From the NCBI GenBank assembly GCA_900239685.1, contig OENT01000004.1, positions 62,001-126,000 on the forward strand: DNA of 64,000 nucleotides, read 5' to 3'. Below, piece after piece: positions 1 to 11,302 of the stretch (the first letter of the stretch is position 1; the number at the start of each line of letters is the position of its first letter). The DNA is from Rotaria macrura. Taxonomy: Eukaryota; Rotifera; Eurotatoria; Philodinida; Philodinidae. The position numbers and the translations under genes were made by a program. Below the pieces are notes generated by a model. The model was not told the origin of the DNA. It was given only the letters and a program-made list of their open reading frames with translations, and made no database searches.

Positions 1-1028
1 TGATGATTTTGGCCGCTGCTGTGATTCAATTTCACCAAAATAATATTCGAATTGTTCCAATTTATGTTCACTAATAAGTGCTGTTAAGATTTCTTTATAC
101 GTTGATATGGTTGGTTGTAGACCACGTTCTTTCATTATTTGTATAATATCATTAGCACCTTTGTCATTGCCAAGTTTGAGTTGACAAACAATTAATGCAG
201 CAAATATATCTTCGTCAATGCTTACGTTACGTTCTTTCAGCATTTTTAAAAAATTTTGTGCCCGATCTGTATTACCTTCACGACAATATCTATTCATTGG
301 TAACAACGAAAAAATATCCTTTAGAATATGTTAACTTAATTAAATAAGAAAAACAAACTATCGTACTGAGTTAGAAGTAAACTATAGAGACGTGGCGTTG
401 CTTGTATTTGTTCAGTATCAACTAATTTTAAATAATAATCAGCATCAAATATAAAACCGTTTTCATTAAGACCACTTAGATATGTTTCATAGTGACGTGT
501 TGTTAATCGAACTTTTTTATCATTCAATGTTTTCCATGCCTTCAAAGAAAAAAACTTTTTCATTGTAAATATTTCTCTCTGTTTCTATTTAAATTACTTC
601 TTCTAGCAATTGAACACGTTTATCAGGTGTAACATGATGAACACAACGAGATGCTGCTGTTAATATTAATAAGCTAAGTCTTTCCGATATAGTACTATTA
701 ATATTCTTAATAGCATTTGATATAAGTTCACTTTGAACGAATCTTCTTCGATTATAATCTGTCGTTAAATCAAGAAAGACATCGTCCGTATGATAACGAG
801 TCTTAGTTTTTGAAGAACTAGACAATGAGAGAAAGAAAAAAAGAAAGACATTCTTTGTTTAATTAACAAACAAATTTCGGTTTCGTCATTTGTTTTGTAC
901 CTAGAGTTTTGTAAGGTACTGGTTGTCGCATGAGCTGCAGCTGATTGAAAACGTATGAAACGATTATATGAATTTGATGTAATGAAATTTTGAACAATGT
1001 TTTTTAATACATTGCAACGTGTATACAT
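1..1028 (-). CDS. LRPPRC: LRPPRC-like mitochondrial PPR protein, N-terminal part, cut by left window edge
   Basis: Four coding exons: 1028-901, 817-598, 539-355 and 289-1, running off the window. Phases 2, 0 and 2 join cleanly, giving 274 residues so far. The N-terminus is basic and hydroxylated (MYTRCNVLKNIVQNF...), as expected of a mitochondrial targeting peptide. From about residue 115 the protein resembles LRPPRC, with segments such as LLEEAWKTLNDK, LTTRHYETYLSGL and YCREGNTDRAQNFLKMLKER. A PPR-like repeat includes IMKERGLQPTISTYKEILTAL. LRPPRC binds mitochondrial mRNAs with SLIRP and supports their stability and polyadenylation. The third intron begins GTTTTTC; the GT four bases upstream would break the frame. 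The start is the first ATG after a TATTCAG acceptor 11 nt upstream. Another animal PPR protein is possible, but the repeat wording favours LRPPRC. Confidence 0.8.
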
Positions 1029-2841
1029 TGTTGCCTAATCTGAATATAGGTTGTAGGAGTTAGAAAGTAAATTTTAAACATATACACATATAAAAGAGAA
1101 TTAATGATATCAAATGGTAAATAGTTGCATGCAATCAAATGAGATTCTTTAGGTTTGAAATGCTTTTTATCGATAGATGTTGCTAGGTGGTGAGTAAATA
1201 AATTATATATGTCTTTGTCAATCAGATGAGAGGGTTTTTAAATTTTTTTCCATCAACAATATTATTAATAAGAAATTAGACTAGTGAAATTTCTCTGTCA
1301 AATTTCATTGTTGCTAATTAAACTGATTAGAAGATTTTTGCAAGTTTATGTTTACTGATATATGCATATGACAAATAATATCATTGCTATATATTCTTTA
1401 AGAAACCAAAGTATATAGTTCAATTAATATTTGTCATGGTCTATTCAATTATTAATATTTACCATTGCATAACAGTAAGTGCACTTATGAAATTAATTTA
1501 ATTAGGAATCGCATGACTCAGCAGAAAGTCAATTTAGTGGTAAGTCTTTTTAATTGAATTCTTCTCGTCTAAAAGAAAAACAACCTATTTTAAATGAATA
1601 TCAAAAATCTGAACGAACATTCCTTTGATATAATCTATTTAATAGATTCAGTTAACGACGATGATAATATTCGATTAATTCCACTTATAAAATATGATTT
1701 TCTTTGCAACATTCTTATGTCATGAATGTTCGTATTATGATCCGTATAAAAATATTTCTGTTTTTTTTTATTGATGAATTTTGCCCCCGGAAAATAGAAT
1801 ATCATACGACTTTAGTTAAAAAATTAATGGATAAGAAAATATATTAAAAAAAACACTAGTAGTTTATTAATGAAAACCTTTCGTACTCTTATCATTTTAC
1901 GCTTCATACACAAAGAAAAAGCATTGTCTTCTCTTCTAAAACAACATCAAAATTTCATATAGAAAGCTCATTAATAAAACAAAACGTTTTGTACGACAAA
2001 AACGTTTGCGCATCTCTATTTTGAGACATCAAAAACGATACGAGAGTAACATCTGCATGTATATTATCTTAATAATCGAGAACCAATAATAACTTCTTTT
2101 TTCCTTTAACACATATTCACAGCTGTTTCATCATTGTATTGTTAGGTTAAGTACACATTCGATTGATTGTAGTCATCCAATAAACAATGTTCATATAATA
2201 ATTGATAGTATGTGCAGATCTTATCAAGTAATACACTATGTCTAGCTATAGAAGTATAGCTCTCAGATAAACAGTGAATCAATTGAAAAATAGAATTAAT
2301 ACGAATGCCAACTGATGTATGCGCATATTAATGATATTTATTTATTTTTGATAAGCGTTCATCTTTCCAACGACCAGATACTTCTTTTGATCAATCAGTT
2401 TATCTTAGTCGACTTATATATCTATTCAATCATCGATATTATTCGCATCGTTCGATGGATAAATGAAACATATGTTGGAAGTGTTTGTTTTATATTTGTT
2501 CTTTTTCTTCTGTTATTGCAGCAACATTAAAAACCTTAGGAATAAAACATTAAATGACTCAAATATCGACTAAAAGATGTTAAAACTGTACATATATACA
2601 CAGCCACAACAAATATTAGTAAACACACACACACACAAACACATGCATGAACCATTGTTGAATGCGTTCTTAGTTAATAGTAAATATATATATATATATG
2701 TATATAGTGATATTGATAAATACTGAGATTAAACAAACAAACTACAATATCGTTTCTTATTTTAAAATGTTAGTGTCTATTATTATTATTGTTAGGAATA
2801 TTATTTGTTCTATTGAGCGTGCTTGTTATTAGTAAATATTA
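1029..2841. other. Gene-free stretch between LRPPRC and the LEA-like gene
   Basis: AT-rich sequence without a convincing exon on either strand. It holds a short AC repeat (about 2623-2636) and a TA repeat (about 2684-2706). The LRPPRC promoter should lie just above 1041. The 71-codon open frame at 2315-2530 (+) is hydrophobic and Ile/Leu-rich, has no recognisable motif, and is treated as chance. Confidence 0.6.
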
Positions 2842-3525
2842 CTAAGGAGTTTCGGCTGTTGCCTGGTTGGCCTTGTCAGCAGCAGCATCGGTCGGCGCAC
2901 TTGTACCTGCATCATTTGATTGATTAGATTCTTTGGCGATGTCTTTGTGAGAATCACCAGTTACAGCAAGTGTTGCTTCTGTAACTTTGTCAGCAACGTA
3001 ATGATAACTACATATGTAATATTCATTTTAATGAAAATAGAAAAGTAACATATTTAGAAATAAACATACGCCCCAGCAGCCTTTTCTTTGACAGTACCAA
3101 CTAAACCTTTTCCTTCACCTTCACCGCCAGCAACATAGTTGTATCTAGGAATAGAAACTTCTAGGTATACACATTAGAAAAAAAAGCAGATACTTACGCT
3201 TCAGCGGCTTTTTCTTTGACAGCTTCAACAAAACTTTTAACTTCATATTCAACACTATTCTTATTTGACGAGTCAGGTTTCTTTTCATCAACTTTATCTT
3301 TGACAGCTTCGGTATCTTATCAAATATACGGAAATATATAAATGTAGTAAATCTTAACTCTAATATCATAAAACCACAAATACATACCATGATCAACTTC
3401 CGCTGCATCTCCTACATGTATATATTTTTTCTATTATATTAGTTATGATTTTAGGAAAAATTAAATCACTCACCCGTTACTTGATCTTTAGCTACTTCAG
3501 CATCTTTATTCATTAGATCAGCCAT
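2842..3525 (-). CDS. Small LEA-like hydrophilic protein (144 aa, five exons)
   Basis: Exons 3525-3474, 3411-3388 (24-nt microexon), 3315-3198, 3144-3070 and 3007-2842 sum to 435 nt, with every junction in frame. The product starts MADLMNKDAEVAKDQVTG and is very hydrophilic, rich in Ala, Lys, Glu and Asp. It has no signal peptide, no membrane span and no cysteine. Repeated units AVKEKAAEAYNYVAG and TVKEKAAGAYHYVAD sit across the exon 3/4 and 4/5 junctions, both in phase 2, which points to tandem exon duplication. Lys/Glu/Ala 11-mer-like repeats are typical of group 3 LEA proteins. Those are disordered when wet, become helical on drying, and protect proteins or membranes; bdelloid rotifers are known to carry them. 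LEA function is inferred from composition and repeats, because such repeats have little sequence identity. Confidence 0.72.
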
Positions 3526-6020
3526 TTTGGAAAAAAACTTACTAATTTAATTGAGTATGAGTCGTGATAGTTGTCAAAGAATGAGTATATATATATATAT
3601 GTATGTGTGTGTATATATAAGTATCTATCTATATATGTGGCGCAAGTTGACAGGGAAATGACTAAGGAACTAATCACTATGCCAGTCGATCACACTCCAG
3701 TCACGATGAGCCGAGAAAGAAATAGACGAAGAGTCAGAAAAAGTGGAGGGAGGCCCATGCGAAGCATATATGGCTCGAGTTGAAAACACGATGGATCGGT
3801 CAGGATGAAATGAAACGTACATGAATACATCTAAACATATAGTCTATTAAACCGATCTGTGATTAATAAAAACAAAAGATCAGTCATTAATCATCTTTGA
3901 TCACTTGTAAAAGCAATATATATATATATATACAGGTCAACAATCAAGGCGTTCATGAAAGTCTTCATTAATTTACATACTGATTTATTTCCATATTTTC
4001 AAACTTTGACTAAATTCAATGAGAGAAAAGATAAATTCAAAATAAAAAAAGACGCTTCAACTCCGTCATAAATTATACAAATCATTTATAGTTTTATTTG
4101 CATTTAGCATGATAGATTACTAGGATGAGTGCATTTATTCGTCCATAAATAATATGAATTTACGCAGCCAACTATTTCGAGTAATAATAATAGTAACTTT
4201 GCAACAGTATGTAAGTTCTATTGATAGTTTTACTATTAACACATACATGCTGTCTTTTAATCAAGAGTGACCCTATTAATAATTAATCGTCTTTTTTTAT
4301 TTTGATATATTACGCTTAACTGCTCTGTTCTTATGAGTATTTAAATAAGATAAAAAAAGAATTGAGTATTCATTTGTGACTTCAACAAGAATTGCGTGTC
4401 TTTTGTGCAGATTCTCACGTTGTCATTTCTTATGTATATCTATTCAAACTGTTCGTAGCAAGGACAGAATTAAATTCACATCATGGCCATGATTTCAAAT
4501 GCGTATATGACGTTATATTCTTATGCATTGTGAATATCGAGGAATAAATTGAATGTAATTCGTACATCTTAATATTTTATCTAACTGTTTTCCATTGATT
4601 GGAAGACGTGAAACGTTCTTGAAATTTACTTAACGGGAGCATAATTATTCATTGATATAGTTCTGTTTGATTTATGCATATTTTTGTCGTCATGAAAGAT
4701 AAACGTATTCAAATAAAATCAGCAAAACATTTTTCTAGTCAATAATGTTGCTATCAGTGAATGAAGAATATATTGAGTCCAAATATTGGTATTTTTTCTT
4801 GTTCTTGATGAATCATCAAAGTTTTCATGTTATATACGAAAGTATGTTCGTAGTATCAGTGTTTAGACATTAAGAAACATCCGGATCCGTGCTGAGGGCA
4901 TAGCGATATTTTTACGTATCAAGAACAGATGAATCTACTACATGCATTGATATTCTATGATACATTTGGAAATTTAAGGAAATAGATGGTGAAGAAAAAG
5001 CTATCCTAAAATCGATCGAATAAAACAATCTCTTGAAGATTAGTAAGAGCATCTATGCGGTGGTTCACATTATAATTCTACACAAACGGCTCTAAAAGCT
5101 TTCATGAATTGACCCGACTATAAAATATTATGAACAAGTGCATCAGTATATTTCATTGTGGAAATAACAGAATAAATTATTTGCATCACCTATTAGTTCA
5201 AATTATTCACTCGCTAACTGTATATAAATTTGAATAGACTCAGTTGTACGAGAAAAGCAATATCTTTCAAGCCATTAGACGCTTGTCATATGAAAATGAT
5301 CTATGAATCAATGTATTATATTCGATTGACATCATAAATTTATTTTATAGATTTTCTGTGCGCATGCCATTAGATGTTTTTATGGTCGCGGTGTATACAT
5401 TCAAATGAAACTACACATTGCTAATCTATTCCTCTTGTACCAAATGTGAACCTCTCCTTAGGAAAATTTTAATACAATTTATACGATTCAATCAAATAAT
5501 GAAATGATATCAAATCTGTACTAATAAAATGATTAATCTAAAAATCGTTTGATTATCACAATTGGGCTGTAGATTTCTATTTTTTTGAGAATTCAAGTTT
5601 TTGTTATTGTGTTCAACATTTTAGAAAATCAATTCAATCAAATGAAAGATTAAGTTGGACAAAATTTTGTTTTCTTAATGATGATCATCATCATAAACAA
5701 AATTGATGTTAGATCCTTGTCGACTTTATATTCAACACTTACGTGTCGAATAATTTCTGTATATTCTTTTATTTCATACACAGATGTTACTAATCATTTG
5801 AATTCTCTTTTATTAGATATGTTTTATTTTAATAGATGTAGCTAGTAAAGACAATAAGAATAACAAACAGTAAAGAAATATACAATTATTTGAATCTCAA
5901 TATCTGCTTACAGTATGTAAATATATATATATATTCATTTTTCGTTCATAACTAATATCTGACTAATCGAAGAGAAAAAGAGAAGAAAAGAAAAGAAACG
6001 AAAGCGAATCTGAAAATCAA
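3526..6020. other. Gene-free AT-rich stretch
   Basis: I see no supportable exon, RNA gene or element here, only short TA tracts (about 3587-3620, 3917-3932 and 5922-5936). The upstream region of the LEA-like gene lies at its left end. The 70-codon frame at 3571-3783 (+) starts in a TA/TG repeat and looks like chance. Confidence 0.55.
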
Positions 6021-9000
6021 TCAAAAGTAAGCTTGTGTTTGATCAAGATATGTTGCATCGGTAAATGTTTCGGACAACGGTTTACTTGATTTCAAATCTC
6101 TAAGCCACATTTGTAGGTGATCTCTTATTATCGGATAATGGCCAAATGTACGGCGAGTTAACTTTAGTGTTCGACGTGATAAGTACCAATGACCTTGCGT
6201 TTTCCAAAATGTTTGAAATAAGCGTTCTGAAGGAAAGAAAATTTTGCTCATAATTTATTTTGATTTCCATGAAACAAACAAAAAACCTTACCTTTAGCCC
6301 AATTAGGGATACGTGATTCATCTTCATCGTCATTATCCGAATCTTGATCTGAACGTATATCTTCTATTCCATAATCACCATCATCTGAATGCTGTGTTGT
6401 ATCACTAGAACATACAGTTGGATTTTAATTATTAAATAAGTAACGTTATTGGATCGATTATTTCTTCGAGTTACATGTATAAATCTCACATGATCGTTAA
6501 ACATTAGAGTAGAAATTATTTTGCCTACTATTGTACTAGTATGTATTGGAAAGTTTGAAGTTAGCAATATAAAACAACTGGAGATATTCACAACGGAAGT
6601 TCTGCAATTTAATAGTAATAAAGATTACTGATAAAGCATCGAGTTGGTCGTGTCCTCAAACAAAGCCGCAGTTTTTTTTGACATGAAAAAAAGAAAATAT
6701 TCAACTGTTTGCTACGATCAGAAACTAAAATGAATTTATGATTATTAACGTATACATTAGTATCGAAATTTGATACTTGCTACAAAGGCTTCAATTTCTC
6801 TTTTACCCAACTATAACTGATAGTAGCATTGCAACGGTTGGTTTATGAGTTTACTTGCTGGAAAAGCATTCAATGATCTTCAGTATTCATGACTAAGATC
6901 CATAGCTAATGATCTTATGATATCCAATTTTTAATAGGGACATGTTTTTTTCTTCAATACATGCTATGGCTCGGAAATTCAATCTTGCAGGTTTCATTTC
7001 GATTGTTTTTTCTTTCGACGTTATCTCTCAGAAATAATTCAAAAGTATATTGAATAAAGAACAATGAATTATAATTAGTATTTCAGCACCGATAATTTCG
7101 ATGTGAATACTTGTTTCAGTTACATGAACTGATAGAGTACATGCTTCTGTTCGAAATGAGACGTCACGTGATTTGTCAACGTGCTTCTAAAATGAATGGC
7201 ACGAAGTTTTAAAAGCAGGTTTCTTCACCTAGAACTTCCCTTGAACCATTACAAAGACACTCTGGAGTGAGAATTTTTTATTAATTATGTTGTCTAGCAT
7301 TCGTAAACATGTCATGTTTTCAGAGAATGAACTATTTAGCTGTAACATGCAATGAACACAAGCTATTTTTGTTCTAGGTCATAGTTACGAAAAAACAATG
7401 ATTAGACTTTTTTACCTAGACAATCTAGATTTTTCAAATACTGTTAAGAATTCACTTGCGTTAATTGATTCTAGAAAAAAAAGTTTCTATGAAAGAAGAA
7501 AAGAAAGAATCGAAATTACATTAGCATATTAGTTTTCAGCCTACGCACGACAACCTTACACTTGACGTATAATCAACGTCAAGTTGATTTCAACAATATG
7601 TTGTCGAGAAATAGATATTAGAAAACGTATAATTCTATTTATGTCACGTTTTCCATGGTACAAAGTTAGATACTATTATTTTTCAACTAAGACCTTCTTT
7701 TTATAGCTGATTGTCTTAGTTGTAAATCTATCAAAAGTTGTTGTCTTTTTTATTAAGGAGTCTGTAGTTGGCCTGAATTTTCGCATTTTGTTCCAATTGA
7801 TTTGAAATAACACACCCTATTCAATGATTCAGTTGTGTCTTGTAATTGTCTTCACAAAGCGAGAGTAAGAAGAATAAACTCGATGCAACTTCTTACAACA
7901 CAAGACTTTGACAAACGTCTTGTGTAATAATAGTGGTCGTCTAGATTTCTATTTTTGCAAGAGACAATAAAAGATTCAATTTAGGAAAAACTATGATCTA
8001 ATCACACTTTGATAAGCTACAAGGATTTATAGTTCAACTGATTGTTTGCGACTATTGAAATCTTCGTCTGATGAAGAGCTCAATTTGTGAGCGTGAGCTA
8101 AAAAACTGTGACTTGAAAATTATACTTATGAGTGTCTCACAATCGTGATAGAGATATGAGTTCGAGAAAATGAAAAACAACTGCAAACTAACGTTATTGT
8201 TGAATCGAGCTCGAGTTCATCATGAACCATTCCTGCAATTGTCCAATCAGCTTTATGATGTATATTTGGTTGAATCATTGAACTAGATGGTAAGGTTATA
8301 TCATTATGTAATGGATTATTTTTGTCAACAACAAATGTATATTCAGCATTTGCGGCAGCCGCTGCATTCGTTGTTTTTTTCAATCCAGTTACTGGATTTT
8401 TGATAATTTTATTTTGATTTAAAAGTTTATTGCTTGTTGTATCTAGTATAACAGGTTTATATTGTTGAGCAGTCGGCTTGACATATGTCGTTGTTGATTC
8501 ATTCATTGAATTGTTAAAAGTTGTTGAATTGTTAAAATTATTATTTTGCATTTTTTTATTCTGATTTTGTGCAGCGATTTTTGATTGATTATCAGATATG
8601 CGCAATTGATTTTTTTGTTCTTTATCTTGTTGTATTTGTTTAGCTCGATTAAGAACTTCTTCTCGTTTTTTAGCTTGTTCATGTACTGATAAATAAAAAC
8701 CGAAAGTATAAATCATAGGCAACGAAAAAATAAAAGGAAAAATAGTATTATTTTCTCTTGTTGTGTTATTTACATTTTTCAACTTTACGCTTTCGTTCTT
8801 CTTGTTTGCGTTCTTCAGCAGCACGTGCTAATTGCTCGCGTTGTTCTTGGCTAAGGCGACTTGCATTAATCGTAACGGATGGTTTATTATGAAATAATGT
8901 GCGTGAATCCGCACGATTAGGATGATCATGTGATGTACGTGCAAACTAATAGATAAATAAATGAATGACGTGCATATGTATATTATTCTAGAACTTATCG

Positions 9001-10906
9001 ATTATTGATTTTATAAATATTTACTTTACGAATAGCACTTGTTTTACCCATGCCAATACCTGATATTCGTTTACCAGATGACCATTTCGACGATAATTTT
9101 TGCTGAAAAAAGTATCAGTGATAGGTGATAAATTATAAAAATCTATGCATCAAAATGAATCAAACTTACTGGAACTTTATGACCTGCTGAAGATATTCTG
9201 TTTGACGACGTATTTAATTGTATTGAAACATCATTATTCGTTTTGGCGGTATTCACTTGTTGTTTTTTCTTTTTTCCTTTTTTTTTATTTGTTACTTTTG
9301 GTGCTTCGTTTTCTTCATCACCAACTGTATCAATGTAATTTTGATCATCATTATCATCGACTATAACCGTATTGGTATTATTCTCCTTATTCGGCTCATT
9401 ACGTGGCTGTAAGATTCGGCTAGGAGATGGTGGTGGAACAATAAAGCGTGTTGGAATCGAAGCATCGGTTTGCCATTGAATAGGCTCATAATCTATTGGT
9501 TTATCCGGGCGGAATGGAATATAAAGCGAATCATAAGAGATATTAGGAAGATTTGGCACTGATTGACCAATACAGGCTTCTAATATTGCGGTAAATGAAC
9601 TAAAAATAATGAGAAGAGGAAACATACTGAACTAGTTGTCAATACGTAAGTTCATCAATATTATAAGCGAGTATGTAAGAGTTCGATATGAATTTGAAAT
9701 ACTTTGATTTATATCAGAGATGTAACAATGATCGATGAGCTCTTGACTACAAAAAAAAACGCAGGTGGATTGAAGAGCAATGCGTATAAGTCATTTTCAA
9801 AAATGCTATGTCTCCATCTAGGATTATGTTCAATATAATGAAAAAGCTATCAGTAGCACTGTCAAAGAATACAGACACTGTACAGAGGGAGTACCGAAAC
9901 AGTCAAAAATTTGCACACACGCGTTTTAATCTATGAAATGAGAACCGTCATGGTTCCCATTTGATAGATTTAAACGCGTGTGTGCAAATTTTTGGCAGTT
10001 TGGAAAATACTCATTGCTCTTAAATTGATGTGCACCAATGTATTTCATTACATTTGTTTATAGATATGAAACCACAAAAATAGTTGTTTTCGATTGAGTT
10101 CGATCATAGAAAGTTTATTTTCAAGAAAATAATAGATAGCTGTTACTTGATCGAACCTGGTCAAAGCATAGCTACTGAATTAATCTGGAAGATACAAAAT
10201 GAAGTAGAAAATTTTGACAGTCATCCTATCCATTTCGATTAAGGTGGGTTCTTATCTTTGTAAAATAAGACGTTTTCTCAAAATCATTTTCCCTAATCGA
10301 AATCTAACTAGAGCCATTATAATTGTGCGCTGAATAAATTATTTTTCTACAACTGTCCTCTGTCTTTTTAAGCAGCTCCATTCATAGTGTACATCGTCGA
10401 ATAAGTTTTATTAAAATTTCAACACGATCCACATAATAACTATGCATTTTTCGACGTCTACAATTAGACTTTCATATGCTTCTTACGTCTTATAGTTTTC
10501 TGTTGTAATAGTTTTGTTTCAAGAATTGTAATCACAAATGAAGAAAAGTTATTGTATATTATTTTCTTTTTCAGTGCGATGAATATTTTTTGTTGTGAAT
10601 TCACAAAAAAAAAACAATCTTACATAATTTCGTTATCATTTTCAAGCCATTCACGTTCGATTGCTTTTTGTTGATCTATAACATTCGTTGAGCTACAATA
10701 GATAGATTGTATGTAATAATGAACAATTAATAGTTCAATCGAACTTACTCTGTTGCAAATAATAATGCCAGACTATCAAATTTTATCGATGGATTATCCT
10801 TATATTGTTGCACAGCTTTACCAAGCAAAGCTGATGCAATTGCAAATGAACGTTTATCATCGAATTCAAGTTTATCGAACGTATCAATTGTATCAATAAT
10901 AGACAT
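6021..10906 (-). CDS. INCENP: INCENP, chromosomal passenger complex scaffold
   Basis: Model exons: 10906-10749, 10692-10624, 9599-9170, 9102-9025, 8945-8774, 8685-8193, 6404-6292 and 6226-6021, giving 572 aa. INCENP scaffolds Aurora B with survivin and borealin at inner centromeres and the spindle midzone. The C-terminus carries the IN-box: DYGIEDIRSDQDSDNDDEDE then RIPNWAK (about residues 475-505), matching the animal motif NYGMDLNSDDSTDDE...IPTWA. Before it comes a charged helix (AARAAEERKQEERKRK-like, about 285-330), where INCENP has its single alpha-helix. The middle is Asn/Gln-rich. The last two exons are joined to 8193 across a 1.8-kb intron; phase 2 to phase 2 fits (DSTIT|DTTQHSDDG). 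The two 5' exons attach through the donor AT|GTAAGAT and are less certain: without that splice they would end in a TAA at the same place. The start codon directly follows a TAG acceptor. Confidence 0.8.
9881..10022. mobile_element. Foldback/MITE-like inverted repeat in an INCENP intron
   Basis: Two arms of about 40 bp, near 9891-9934 and 9964-10010, are near-perfect inverted copies centred on AAATTTGCACACACGCGTTT. The spacer is itself a hairpin (AAATGAGAACC / GGTTCCCATTT), so about 120 nt folds into one stem. The left end reads TACAGAGGGAGTACC and the right end is a decayed inverse of it. A flanking TA would fit a Tc1/mariner-type MITE, but the right boundary is eroded and no certain target duplication is visible. 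It lies in the 1.0-kb intron between INCENP exons 10624-10692 and 9170-9599. Confidence 0.6.
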
Positions 10907-11302
10907 CTACATTGCAAAAAGAACGAAAGGAACAAAATTATTTTCTTGTTTTTTTTTGTTGCATTTAATCACTTTAGTTTAGTGTGTTTCGATACAATAA
11001 GTAGACAATAAATCCATATAAATACAAAATAACGATATTTTCCGTTTTTTTGTTTTCAAATAGAGACAGAACACAAGAGTAATGAGAATAATAGTTAAAC
11101 AAAGAGTAGTATTACACACGGTACAAAAAAAAGCCAACAACAATACAATATATACTCAATGCAAAATTGAGTTTTCTGCAAAATGAATAGAGAAGAAAAA
11201 GAAACTCAATCTCCGACAACTTGTTCATATTGAATTCATGGTTGTTTCCTTGCATTTGAACAGAGGTATATATACATGACAAGAAGATTGATTTTTGAAA
11301 AT
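10907..11302. other. Spacer between hnRNP U-like stop and INCENP start
   Basis: 396 bp holding the 3' UTR of the upstream hnRNP U-like gene. It ends in a 3' splice acceptor (AG at 10907-10908, sequence GCAATGTAG) that abuts the INCENP ATG. That fits a trans-splice site or a 5' UTR intron. No other gene is seen. Confidence 0.5.

Noticed and set aside
2315..2530. 71-codon membrane-like open frame (+)
   Set aside because: Ile/Leu-rich by base composition, no motif, no splice partners; typical of AT-rich noise.
6590..6690. Extra INCENP micro-exons (NFRCEYL and HDQLDALS segments)
   Set aside because: They can be read in frame locally, but the phase does not link them to the 8193 exon, whereas a direct 8193-6404 splice fits.
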